Positions 34,860 to 46,300 of a DNA stretch of 64,000 nt are shown piece by piece. Position 1 is the stretch's first letter; each line of letters starts with the position of its first letter. The stretch is from assembly GCF_002575655.3 (NCBI RefSeq), contig NC_053038.3, positions 147,080,885-147,144,884 on the forward strand, written 5' to 3'. The notes beneath the pieces are model-generated. The model ran no database searches. It saw nothing but the letters and a program-made list of their open reading frames with translations, and was not told the DNA's origin. A program made the translations under genes and the position numbers. Source of the stretch: Aegilops tauschii subsp. strangulata (lineage: Eukaryota > Streptophyta > Magnoliopsida > Poales > Poaceae).

Positions 34860-36053
34860 GACTTCTGTAGCACGCGTCTTCAGCTACTTCAACACTTCTT
34901 CAGCAATGGTGCCAGGTGACACTTTTTGGTTTGTTCAGTTGGGGGCGCCCCTCGGGCTGCATTATCCCCAAGCTGTGTGGGTCCGTCCCTGCGGCATGTA
35001 TTGTTCTTCGCATCCATCAGAACTGGCTTTACCCTATCCATGAGTTGCCTTATGATTATCACCCGTTTGTCCGGTGCTTGGCCGCCCTTCGTGACCTCCG
35101 CGCGTTGCTAACCCGCTGTTTGCTCATCCCGCCACGGGGGCTGTTGGCACAAGGCATGTGCTAGGGTCCGTCCCTGCAGCGCCGATAAACCTGAGAGATC
35201 GAGCTCTGACTCGCGGCGTGCCCCGCGCGCGTCACCTCACCAGGTCCTCGGTGCCTTCACCTTTTCGCGGAAAGATCAACGCCTGGATAGCAAGCACGGC
35301 CATGTGTTATGATCTCTGTGCCCGACTAACTCGTACGATCCTCCAGAGCCATACTACGGGCAGCCTCACCAGCCACTCCCTTTTCATGCAGTTCAGTTGC
35401 ACGTTAAAGGGGGGCTCCTGAGCATCGCGCCTCATGAGCTCCTACTGGCTCTCGAGCCCTCACCCCCTGGCCTTGACCACGGCATCGTGACCTGGCATAC
35501 CAGCGGTGGCTAAGCCTCGCTCGAGGGCCAGGACCCGAGGACGTAGAGCATCTAGATCAGCGAGAAAAGGGGGAATAATCGGCGTGAGCTTCGCCTAGAA
35601 GCCCCGTCACCAGGGCACGGTCACGCGTCGCGCAAGGGAATCACTGCAAGCTCGCAAAGATAAGTCACCCCATACATATCAACGTGAACCTCATGATCCA
35701 GTATTTCGAGTTTCGCGACCTCGCCCTGGCATCGTCACCTCCATTTTCAGCCTTCAGGAGCTGCTTGCACGCTAAAGGGGACCTCCTGAGCATCGCACCT
35801 CAGGGGCTCTTACTGTACCTCGGGCCGCTCACCTCCTGGCCTTGACCACGGCACCACGACCTGGCATACCAGCGACGGCTGAAGCTTGCCTGGGGACTGG
35901 GTCCTGTTGGCGTAGTGCAGTAAGCTACCGCGAGAACGAAAAGGAGCACCATGCCGAAGCGAGATGCGCGATCACTACACCAAACTGGGGATAATGACAT
36001 TAAGGCAAAAGTATTACAGTTTCTTACACACCCCCGCGGGGCTCATCACGTTT
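34860..36053. repeat. Non-coding region with a ~370-bp direct repeat
   Basis: The segment around 35,386-35,560 (from CAGTTGCACGTTAAAGGGG to the GAGAAAAGGGGG stretch) recurs with changes at about 35,760-35,945. Shared blocks include GGCCTTGACCACGGCA and ACCTGGCATACCAGCG. No ORF is supported in this stretch. Confidence 0.6.
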
Positions 36054-36106
36054 CCATGCAGGGAAAACAAAAGAAGAGGACCTGGAAGAAGCCCGGCCAC
36101 AGGGCG

Positions 36107-36601
36107 TCACCGACGACGCTGGGCGGACGCCGCTACTGCACTCCGGGCGTGGCTAGAGCTCGGCGGCTCATAGCTTTCATCGTCGCTGGACTCCGGAGAA
36201 CCGCTGGATTCTGGGGAGTCGCTGTTGCTGCTGGAGCTGCTGGCAAGGCCAAGGGCAAATTCAGCGCCCGTGGCCGCGCCGCGCGGACCGCCTCTTCCGG
36301 AGCAGCACTCCAAGCGCCGGCCATCTTTGCTAAAGACTTTGAAGAAAAGCGTGGAGGCACCATCATACTCGAAGTGGATGGCGCGAGCCCCTTCCTGACA
36401 GCAGGCGCGGGCGATCTCGCCCCATCCTCGAGTCATGAGGACGTCGCCCGGGGGGACGACCTCGACCTCCGCCTCAGTAGCTTGGTTGCAACACCCGGTG
36501 TGTTGCAACCACAGCTCAGCGGGGCCCCTTGGCGGCATCTCCTCGGCGAAGAACCTCGGGAGCCGGATCCACGTGCGCGGCTGCATTGCCGCCCACACCA
36601 T
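36107..36601 (-). CDS. B3-domain-like antisense ORF
   Basis: A 164-codon ORF on the - strand, antisense to the surrounding gag. The likely start is the Met of MQPRTWIRLPRFFAEEM near 36,586; the earlier ATG at 36,601 uses one base of the Athila LTR. The stretch IRLPRFFAEEMPPRGP, then VPPGDVLMTRGWGEIARAC, HFEYDGASTLFFKVF and SKDGRRLECC follows the order of a plant B3 DNA-binding domain (PRFF..., GW..F......GD...F.Y.G...F.V.VF). A Ser/Glu-rich acidic tail follows. No stop interrupts it. Its upstream side is cut by the Athila insertion. It could be a captured host B3 gene fragment or an antisense element gene; the B3 assignment is by motif order only. Confidence 0.5.
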   Translation of the reverse strand: MVWAAMQPRTWIRLPRFFAEEMPPRGPAELWLQHTGCCNQATEAEVEVVPPGDVLMTRGWGEIARACCQEGARAIHFEYDGASTLFFKVFSKDGRRLECCSGRGGPRGAATGAEFALGLASSSSSNSDSPESSGSPESSDDESYEPPSSSHARSAVAASAQRRR

Positions 36602-38000
36602 GATACGTCTCCATCGTATCTACTTTTCCAAACTATTTTGCTCTTGTTTTGGACTCTAACTTGCATGATTTGAATGGAACTAACCCGGACAGATGTTGTT
36701 TTCAGCAGAATTGCCATGGTGTCATTTTGTGCAGAAATAAAAGTTCTCAGAATGACCTGAAAATCCACGGAGAATATTTCTAGAAAATATAAAAAATATT
36801 GGCAAAAGAATCAAGTGAAGGGGGCCCACACCCTGTGTAACGCCCCGAGTCCGATGCTCCAGATGCCTTCCTTTATTTTAGTTGTTGTCGTGTGTTTATT
36901 GTGTGTGGCATTGTCATAATTGTTTTGCATATTTCTTTTCCCCTATGTTGTTGCCATGATCATGATGAATTTCATTGCCGTATTTTGCTTCTTGCATCAT
37001 GTTCATCTTTTATTATATTGCATTGTGCCATCCTTGTTTGTTTGCCATGGTTGTGTCACTTGCTTTGTTCTATGCTTCATGTGGTGATATTGCCTTTGTT
37101 ATTTTGTTGCATTTGCATCATGATCATCATTGTCATGTGCATATTTGTTGTGTGCTTGTTATCTTTGTGAACTCCTTATCCTCATCTTCTTTGCTGTTCC
37201 ATCTTGTCCTTCCATCTAAACCATCATCAAGTGCAACACCCCATCACTAGCTTCTTCCTTTCAATTCTCACACATTTATTGCAAGTGGCATTTTCCTGTT
37301 CCAGTAAATGTTCACTTATTTTCTGTAAATCTTAGACCATGCCTACACACTCTCTGCCAAATTTCAGATCCTTTGGAGTTGTTTTGGTTGGGTTCAAAAA
37401 TGGCTCAAGTTTGAATTTGATTCAAACTTGCATTATTTTTCTACCTCTAAAAATGCCCAAACAAATTTTATAAAATGGCGCATAATTCCAGGAGTCCATA
37501 TGTATCCTTACTTCTTTCTATTTCTTACCCAATATCCCTGGCCTTTCCCTTTTGATGGCTGTTTATTTAATGGGCAGAATATATGAAAAGGAAAAGGCCC
37601 AACTTACTCGCAGCCACCTGAGCCTCTTCCCTCCTGAACCGGCCCAGCCAGCCTCCCGCAGCCCAGCTAGCCCGCAAGCGACAGGAGCTTCGTCCTCCTC
37701 TACGGCAGGCCATCCAGAGGAGCCACGTCGGCACGCCCGATGATTTGACGGCCATCCGGCGCCCCTAGCCCCTATAAATCATGTCCAAACCCTACCCCGG
37801 CCTCTCCTCTATCCATTCAGACCGTCTCCTTCCCTCAATGCCGCCTAGGTAAGTCTCCACGCCCATGCCTTCGCTGCGGCCGCCATGACCCGAGCGAGCA
37901 AGAGCTCGAGCTTGGGGTAGCTTCCTCGCCGCGCCTCCGACCCTCCGGCCACCATGGAGAGATCCCCGAAGACCCACTTCTTCAACTACGTCCACTCACG

Positions 38001-38362
38001 TGTTAGCTTCGGTCCCGAACGTACGAACGCCGATGAGTACTTTCCGTCGAGTTCCGTCTGGCCGATCCTTTGACCAACAGACGTACGTACAGCAAGAAGC
38101 AACTAGGCAGGCAGCTGGATGGATCCTCGTGTCTAGCTAGCTAGCGTAGACCAAGTCGTCGGAACACAATACGCGAAGTCGCCGAGTTATAGCAACAGGC
38201 TCGTGTGGAGCCTTTGTACTTTTTATTGATTTGATCTGTCTGGCTTACAACGCAGGGGTATATGTACATATATATAGTAGTCTAGAACAAGCCTAGCCCT
38301 ATACTACTCGGTAATTGTTTCATGTCCGAGCCGGACTGTGACAAACGTGGTTAATTCCAACA
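38001..38362 (-). repeat. 3' LTR of the Copia element
   Basis: TGTTAGCTTC to TTCCAACA on +. Sense-strand GGGGGGTGAT (38363-38372) just before it is the polypurine tract. Confidence 0.95.
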
Positions 38363-38363
38363 A

Positions 38364-40232
38364 TCACCCCCCTAACCACGATGTCCTCACTTTACAGCTT
38401 GGACGCCGATCCTTCCCCGTATCTCCGTGAACTTCAGACTTGGTCAGGATATCTACAAGCTGGTCGTCGGTGCAAATGTAGTTGACTTCAATCTTGCCTT
38501 CTTCCATGCAATCCCGTATGTAATGGTACCTTATATCAATGTGCTTACTTCTATCATGGTGCACTGGATTCTTACATAGAGCAATTGTGGACTTGTTGTC
38601 AACATAGAGCACCACTCCTTCCGGTTCCTTGTCAGTGAGATCACCGAGTAGCCTTTCTAGCCACACACCTTGACCCGTCGCGGTTGCAGCTGCAATATAC
38701 TCCGCTTCATAGGATAATAATGCGACCACCTTCTGCTTTTGTGATAGCCAACTCACAATGCTTCTTCCCAAGAAATATGCCACGCCCGAGGTACTTTTAC
38801 GGTCGTCAATATCTCCTGCCAAGTCGCTATCACTGTAGCCAAGTAGCTCCACCATCTCCTTCCGCTTTTCTCTCAAATAAACACAACCGAAGTTAGTTGT
38901 CCCTTTGATGTACCTGAGTATTTGTTTCACAGCTGCCCAATGTTCCGTCGTGGGTGCTTCCATGAAGCGACTCACTACGCCAACGGAATAGGCCAAGTCT
39001 GGTCGTGTATTCACAAGATACCTTAGGCTTCCGACCACACTTCTATACTTCATTGCATCAACCGCGGGTGCTTGGCTCCTCTTGATAAGTTTAAGTCGAG
39101 GCTCCATTGGAACATGACTTGGATTGCAGTCCTCCATGCTACAGCTTTCAAGAATCTTCTTTGCATATGCCTCCTGGCATAGTGTGATTCCCTCCGGCTT
39201 TTGATGTACCTCGATCCCGAGATAGTAAGTCAAGAGCCCTATATCACTCATCTTGAAAAGCTCCTTCATTTGTAGCTTGAATCTAGCAATCTCCTCCTCA
39301 TCTGCTCCAGTTATCAAGAGATCATCAACATAGATACCCACTAGGAGACGATCCTTGCCTTTACCTCGCTTGTACATAGCATGCTCCAGTGGACTTTTCT
39401 CAAAACCAAGAGAAACTAGCGTACGATCAAGCTTGATGTTCCATGCCCGAGGAGCTTGGCATAGCCCGTACAATGCTTTGTGTAGTTTCAATACCTTGTG
39501 TTCCTCTCCCTTTTTGATGTAACCCGGTGGTTGCTTCACATATACTTCTTCTTTCAAATCCCCGTTCAAAAAAGCGGATTTTACATCCATATGATGTAGC
39601 CTCCAAGATTCTTGAGCCGCGAGAGCTATAACTAGCCTCACCGATTCCATCCTTGTGACAGGAGCGAACACTTCCTCGAAGTCTACACCTTGCTCTTGCA
39701 CGTATCCTTTGGCTACCAGCCTTGCCTTATGCTTCACCAAGTTTCCTTCGGCATCTTTCTTGACTTTGTACACCCACTTGAGCCCTATGATTTTATGCTC
39801 GTTGGGTGGATCCACGAGCTCCCATGTTTTGTTGTCTTGGATCGATCCCAACTCCTCGTCCATAGCACGACGCCAACACTCCTCCATGTTTGCGTCTTCA
39901 AATTTAGTCGGTTCCTCGATGCTAAGCAGACACCGCCGTCCTCTTCCTTTAATTTTCACATGATTTACTTTTGAAGGCGCTTCCTTTGGATATAAATCCA
40001 CCACTGTTCGAAGACGTACTGGTGTCAGTGGACGTTCCCTCATCTCTTGGTCCGTCGAAGACGAAGTAACATCATTTGGAGTTGCCAAACTCCCAATTTC
40101 TGGCGATTCCTGTTCTTCATAACTAGTTGTAGCTTCAGACGAACCAGCCAAAACAGGTGTACCATCTTCACGTACATGGCCTTCACGTACAAGGACTTCA
40201 TGTGCTCGTGGTGCAGCACGTGGGCTGCTTTG
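38364..40232 (-). pseudogene. Copia RT and RNase H
   Basis: Motifs in order: GLKWVYKVKKDAEGNLVKHKAR, HHMDVKSAFLNGDLKEEVYV, QPPGYIKKG, ALYGLCQAPRAW, the catalytic YVDDLLITG, LTYYLGIEV, then RNase H with YSDSDLAGDIDDRKSTSG and YVDNKSTIALCKNP. It is in the same frame as upstream integrase but separated by TAG at 40233-40235. It ends close to the 3' LTR. Confidence 0.95.
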
Positions 40233-42044
40233 CTACATGCTGGAAACACCTCCAGCCGACAGGCTCTTGCATGGGCTGGCCGGTGCTATGCCACGTGAGC
40301 CACGAGCTGGTGTGGCCTGCTCTGGCCCTCCTGGTGGAACAACGCCACCAGGGCGAGCGCTGCGCGCGCTACTGCCGGGCGTGCCGTTCGTGCCCTCGGA
40401 CACGTCGGCTGCAGCAGCTTCTGGCGCGTGCCTCTTCGCGTCCTTTTTCTTTGTTGCGCCGCTCGCACTACTCATCGCGGCACTCGACGTCTTCGGTTGA
40501 TCATCAATGTCTGCATGCTCATAATCATCATAAACAACGTTGAAAATTTCATCGGAAGATGGGTATACCGGCTCGGTGGAGTTCCAATTCCATGACCTCG
40601 CTTCTTCAAAGACCACGTCACGCGTCACAACCACCTTATTGGTCGAGGGGTTGCACGCACGGTATGCCTTTGTTCCTTTTTCATAGCCAACCAACACCAT
40701 TGGAGTACTCCGATCCGCCAATTTGCTAGTATGCCTGGTCATTGTCTTCACATGCGCCACGCACCCGAAAGTGCGAAGATGATCAACCGCAGGCTTGTGT
40801 CTGTACCATGCTTCGTACGGCGTCATCCCAACCACACTCTTGGTTGGAGCCTGGTTCAGCAGATAAACGGCCCTATTGACCGCCTCACCCCAAAACTTGC
40901 CCGGCATGCCTTTACTCTTCAACATGCTTCGTGCCATCGCCACCACGGTTTGATTCCTCCGTTCCACAACACCGTTTTGCTGTGGTGAATATGGTGCTGT
41001 AAGATACCTCTTGATCCCTTGAGCTTCGCAAAATTCCGTGAATGCACGAGACTTGAACTCACCCCCCCGATCGGTACGGAGGGCCTTCAGCTTGGCTTCA
41101 AATTCTACTTCAGGCACCATCTTTATTATCCTGAAGGCTTGCAAAGCTTGGTCCTTCATCTTCAACAACATGATGCACATGAATCTGCTGAAGTCGTTGA
41201 CGACGAGCAAGAAGTATCTGTTTCCGGCAGGGGTGGCCGGTGTAATCGGTCTGCACAAGTCTCCGTGGACCAACTCAAGAGCTTTACTCGCTCTAAAGTT
41301 TCCCTCTCTTGGGAACGGGGCTCGCCTTTGTTTCCCAATGAGACAACCGTCGCACACTTGGTCGACATGATTGATGCACGGTAGACCACGTACCATCTCC
41401 TTTTCTCCAAGTTGCCGAAGATCCTGGAAATTTAGATGACCGTAGCACGTGTGCCACTTCCATGCCGAGTCATCCATGCTCGACAGTAGACATACCGGAT
41501 CCACACGATCCAAGTTGAGGATGTAGAGCCTGTTTGGTGACCTCCGCACCTTCATAATCAACATCCTCTGACGATCATACCCCCATAGATAGCCATCTTC
41601 GAGCACAATCTTGCAACCACGCTCCTCGAGCTGACCAAGACTTATGATGCTGCTCTTTAGCTTGGGAATATAGTACACATCTGTGAGCACCTTGTGACCG
41701 CCATTCTTCAACTCAAACAGGACAGTACCTCGCCCTGCGATGTCAATGGTCCGTCCGTCGCCGAACCGAACCGTGCCTCCCACCGAAACACTGAGCTCAG
41801 AAAACTGGTCCTTGTCGCCTGTCATGTGGTTGCTAGCGCCCATGTCAAGGTACCACACGTGCCTCGACGTGTTCACCCTCTTCTTATCGTGAAGATAAAC
41901 TGCCTCCTCTATGAGCGTGACAACCTCTGTAGTCGGCGCCTTTGGAGCTGGACTATCCTCGTCCATTAGCTGGCATACTTCAACCATGAGCATCATGTCT
42001 CCATCATCGCCTCCTTTGGCCATGAGAGCTTTCTCCTTCGGTGG
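40233..42044 (-). pseudogene. Copia protease and integrase
   Basis: The protease motif is seen as WYLDMGASNHMTGDKDQF (plant Copia D-M/S/T-G-A). The GAG pre-integrase block carries the zinc site HTCYGHLN and CDGCLIGKQ. The integrase core has Asp in VHGDLCRPI, Asp in RTDRGGEFKSR and Glu in NGVVERRNQTVV. It is open in frame with the gag part, which ends at TAA 42045-42047. Confidence 0.93.
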
Positions 42045-42914
42045 TTACTTGCACTCTGACTTGAAGTGCCCCATGATGCCATAGTTGTGACACTTGATCT
42101 TGCGCTTGTCGAACTTCTTCTTCTTCGGAGCGCCGTCGCCGGCGTTCTTCTTACTTTGTTCTTTTGGTGCACGATCTTGGCGAGTGTTGCTGCTAGAGCC
42201 CTCGCCACCTCTCCTTGAGTCCAGCGCCAGCCATTGAGCCCGTGTGAGCATGACATTCTCATCGTTCCTCCCATCCCCGAGACTATACCGCATACGCTCG
42301 TCATGAGCCTTGTAGCGTCCGACGAGATCGCCGATGGAGAGAGTCTCAAGATCGACGCACTGCTCGATCGCCGTGACAATTTGCAGGTACCGGGGAGGGG
42401 CCGCGCGCAAGAACTGCCGGACAACCGAGGTCTTTGTGAGGTCTTCTCCAAGTGCGCGGATCCGATTGACGAGAGTAGCCACCCGTGAAGCGAACGCATC
42501 CACGGACTCATTGTTGCCCATGACCAAAGTCCCGTAGTTCCTTAGGAGAGTTTGGAGATTGGCTTGCTTGACGCGGGTGTGTCCCTTGAATATGAGCTTC
42601 AAAGTATCCCACGCCTCCTTCGCCGCTTCTTTGGCGATTAGGTGTTGGAGGACATCCATCGGCATCACCGAGTAAATCGCTGACGCCGCCTGCCGATCCT
42701 TCCGGTGCTCGTCTCCCTCCTTCTTGAACGCATCGCCTCCTGGGTCGACCGCGTCCCATAGCTCGTTGGCGCGGAGACCACACTCCATGAGGGCCTTCCA
42801 GACCCTGAAGTTCTTGCGATCAAATCATGGGTACGACAAACTCGCCGGAGCAGCAAATACTTTAGTCGCACAGGAGTACTCTGCCAGTTGCTTGTTCTTA
42901 TCGTCGTCCGCCAT
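42045..42914 (-). pseudogene. Copia gag
   Basis: Starts MADDDKNKQLAEYS at 42914. A TGA at 42825-42827 interrupts it at Tyr-Pro (YP*FDRKNF), so the longest open part begins at MECGLRANEL (42788). The gag helices VLQHLIAKEAAKEAWDTL and FKGHTRVKQANLQTLL and the zinc knuckle CHNYGIMGHFKSEC (CCHC type) are visible. A TAA (42045-42047) follows the knuckle. All three stops of the element are in frame with the pol reading. Confidence 0.92.
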
Positions 42915-42943
42915 GATCCTCCATTACTAGAAGACCAACCTTA

Positions 42944-42954
42944 CTCTGATACCA
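42944..42954 (-). other. Primer binding site of the Copia element
   Basis: Sense-strand TGGTATCAGAG lies two bases inside the 5' LTR and is complementary to the 3' end of initiator tRNA-Met, the usual plant Copia primer. Confidence 0.9.
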
Positions 42955-42956
42955 AT

Positions 42957-43318
42957 TGTTAGCTTCGGTCCCGAACGTACGAACGCTGACGAGTACTTTC
43001 CGTCGAGTTCCGGCTGGCCGATCCTTTGACCAACAGACGTACGTACAACAAGAAGCAACTAGGCAGGCAGCTGGATGGATACTCGTGTCTAGTTAGCTAG
43101 CGTAGACCAAGTCGTCGGAACACAATACGCGAAGTCGCCGAGTTATAGCAACAGGCTCGTGTGGAGCCTTTGTACTTTTTATTGATTTGATCTGTCTGGC
43201 TTACGACGCAGGGGTATATGTACATATATATAGTAGTCTAGAACAAGCCTAGCCCTATACTACTCGGTAATTGTTTCACGTCCGAGCCGGACTTTGACAA
43301 ACGTGGTTAATTCCAATA
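42957..43318 (-). repeat. 5' LTR of the Copia element
   Basis: 362 bp with a TATATATATG box on the sense strand near 43,222-43,231. The outer base pair is changed (CA to TA). Confidence 0.95.
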
Positions 43319-46300
43319 GCACGCACCACTACGGCCTCTAGATCGACTACCCCGACCCATCTTCTTCCTCTTCTTCCCGGACCCGAAGACCGGCAAGTTC
43401 CGCGCGTCATCGCGCGTCTCCTTCGTCTCCACGGCCACAACTTCATGTCCTGTGGGCACTAGGTGAGCAGCCGCGTCGCCCAAGCCCTTTTTTTTCCGCC
43501 TTATATTCGTCCTCTAGGAGGCGATCCATCCATGCCAAACCCCCAGCCACCGTGCTCTGCTGCGGAATGCCCACGAGCGTCGTCTCTGTTCCGCCCGCTC
43601 CTACGCACACGCATGCACGCAAGCACAACCTCACGCGCTCACGCACCCGAGCACCACGACTCTGCACGTACCCACACACCTGCACCATGCTCGCTGTAGC
43701 TTCTTCATCCATGGTGTCTTCGCCCTTGCTCCCACGCACTCGCAGCACACACGCACGCCTCTCCCGACGCACGCTCATGCGCATTGCCGCATCCTCACGC
43801 ACGCCCAGCCATGCACACACCCGCTGGCATGGAGCAGAAGCCACCATGGCTGAAACTCGCGAGCTTCATGCTCACGCCACGCACATCCCATCGTTGCTCC
43901 GCTTGCCCGCGCGGATCCAACGTCCCTTTTCCGCACGCCCGCCGGTGCTCTACAGCCTCTGAAGTCGCCGTCTTGATCGGGTTTGCCACCGGCAAGATTC
44001 CTGTGCGTTCATGAAGGTCAGGGCTTGGCCTTGTCATTTATTCAAAGGAAGCCGTGCTCCTTCTCCAGCGAGATCACAGCGCTAGCCCAGCTGGTTAGCC
44101 ACACGCGCTCGCATCCGGGAGGTCTGGGGTTTGAGACCCAGCCGGCACCATTTTTGCTCTGTTTTCCTATTATTTTGCACAGTCAACGCTCACTCGGGCC
44201 AAGACCTCCTGGGCCGCTGCAGGTTGCTGCAATCCGGCCCGTGCATTTTTTTCCCAGACTGTGTATTTTAGCATTTTCCAGTGCATTCTTATTCACAGAA
44301 ATGCCATCATTTTGAATTGTTAATAACTAAATATGCATGCATCTAAATTAATCAAACAATACATGTAAAATGCTTAGAATTTTATCTAGTTTCACAATAT
44401 CCAACTTTCATCCATGTTAAAATATTTAAACTTGTTGTTTGCATTATTTATGCACATATGTCATGTTAAAATGGTTTAATTCATATCTAAATAACCGTAG
44501 CTCCGTTTTAAATAAACTTTATATGTAAATGGGGTAGAAAAATGCATAGATTAACTTGCTGCACTTTATTTTGCTGTTTAACAAAATTAAAATTGTGTAT
44601 AGGGCAGAACAGTACCAAATTCGAAATATGCAGAAGAGGATTTTCTGGAATTGTTGTTTGTTGTTCCGGCCTCATTTAAACTTGCCTAGATAGGTAGTTT
44701 TATTATGCATCATCTCTTGCCATCACTCATTAAACCGGACATGCATCATACTTGATTGTGCATCATGCCATGTTTATGTGATGGTTGTTTACCATGTTGT
44801 TTGCTTGTTTCCGGTGCCTCTTCTTCTTGATAGTTCCGTTAACGTTGCGATTGTGAGGATACGTTCGACTACGTGGGATCATCTTCTTCATGGACTCGTT
44901 CTTCTTCCTAGCGGTTTTTCAGGCAAGATGACCGTCACCTTGGATCTCATTAATATCATTGCTATGCTAGTTGACTCGATGCTATCGCTATGCCGCGTTA
45001 CCTACCACTCGCTTATCAAGCCTCCCAAATTGCCATGAACCTCTAACCTTTGTCACCCTTCCTAGCAAACCGTTGTTTGGCTATGTTACCACACTTGCTC
45101 AGCCCCTCTTATAGCGTTGCTAGTTGCAGGTGAAGATGAAGATTGCTCCATGTTGGATTATGTTTATGTTGGGATATCACAATATCTCTTATATTATTAA
45201 TGCATCTATATACTTGGTAAAGGGTGGAAGGCTCAGCCTTATGCCTGGTGTTTTGTTCCACTCTTGCGGTCCTAGTTTCCATCATATCAGTATTATGTTC
45301 CCGGATTTTGCGTCCCTAGCGCGGTTGGGTGTTATGGGAACCCCTTGACAGTTCGCCTTGAATAAAACTCCTTCAGCAAGGCCCAACATTGGTTTTACCA
45401 CTTGCCTACCTACCACCTATACCTTTCCCTTGGGTCATCTTTATTTTAGCCCCCTGGGGCAATGCTTCTCTAAGTGTTGGTCCGAACTAGAGCCCCTTGC
45501 AGCGCCACCTCGGGGAAACTCGAGGCCTGGTTTTAGTTGTACGGACTGTTCATCCGGTCGTGGCCTGAGACGAGATACGCGCGGCTACTATTAGGGTGTC
45601 GGCACACCGGGAGGTGTTGCTGGATTTGTTTTACCATTGTCGAAATGTCTTGTAACCGGGATTCCAAGACTGATCAGGTCTTCCCGGGAGAAGGAATATC
45701 CTTCATTGATCGTGAGAGCTTATCATGGGCTAAGTTGGGACACCCCTGCAGGGTTTGAACTTCTGAGAGCCGTGCCCGCGATTATGTGGCAGATGGGAAT
45801 TTGTTAATATCCGGTTGTAGAAAACTTGAAGTAAACTCTTCTAAAATACACCAACCGCGTGCGTAACTGTGATTGTCTCTTTTCGGGGTTGTTCGAGAGG
45901 AGAACACGGTTTTTGGGTTATGTTTGACGTAAGTAGGAGTTCAGGATCACTTCTTGATCATTACTAGTTGACGTCTGCTTGTTCAGCTCCTCTTCTCGCT
46001 CTTGTTTGGTAAGTTAGCCACCATACTTTGCTTAGCCGCTACTGCAACCTCACCACTTTACCCCTTCCTTACCCATTAAGCTTTGCTAGTCTTGATACCC
46101 ATGGTAATGGGATTGCTGAGTCCTCGTGGCTCACAGATTACTACACCAACAGTTGCAGGTTCAGGTTATGCGATGATCATGATGCGCGAGCGATGTTTAC
46201 TTGTTTTGGAGTTCTTCTTCTGCTTCTTCGATCAGGGGATAGGTTCCAGGTCGGCAGCCTGGGCTAGCAGGGTGGATATTGTTTGAGTTTCTGTTTATGT

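Larger units (their letters stand above)
30907..36600 (+). mobile_element. Non-autonomous Gypsy-like element, left part
   Basis: A degraded LTR (30,907-31,793) is followed by a primer site, gag, a retropepsin and a short unknown ORF, all on +. No RT, RNase H or integrase is visible before an antisense B3-like ORF, so the element would need help in trans. The segment is interrupted at 36,601 by the Athila element and its right LTR is outside the window. The precise left edge is uncertain because the usual TG is not intact (GGTCGGCG at 30,906-30,913; a TGGGAACC at 30,917 is another choice). Confidence 0.7.
38001..43318 (-). mobile_element. Copia LTR retrotransposon, 5,318 bp
   Basis: Two 362-bp LTRs (38001-38362 and 42957-43318) enclose a single gag-pol frame on -. 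Flanks are TCACG (37996-38000) and GCACG (43319-43323), a target duplication with one change. One LTR end is mutated (CCAACA to CCAATA at 43318). The order is gag, protease, integrase, RT, RNase H, as in Ty1/Copia. Three in-frame stops break the frame. The LTRs differ at about 10 of 362 sites by eye. Confidence 0.95.

Noticed and set aside
36892..37250. Hydrophobic Cys/Leu/Ile-rich ORFs resembling membrane proteins
   Set aside because: Overlapping frames in T-rich LTR sequence; no conserved start or domain.
43443..44037. Several GC-rich ORFs with His/Thr/Arg-rich peptides on both strands
   Set aside because: They lie within the solo LTR and overlap each other in many frames; a composition effect.
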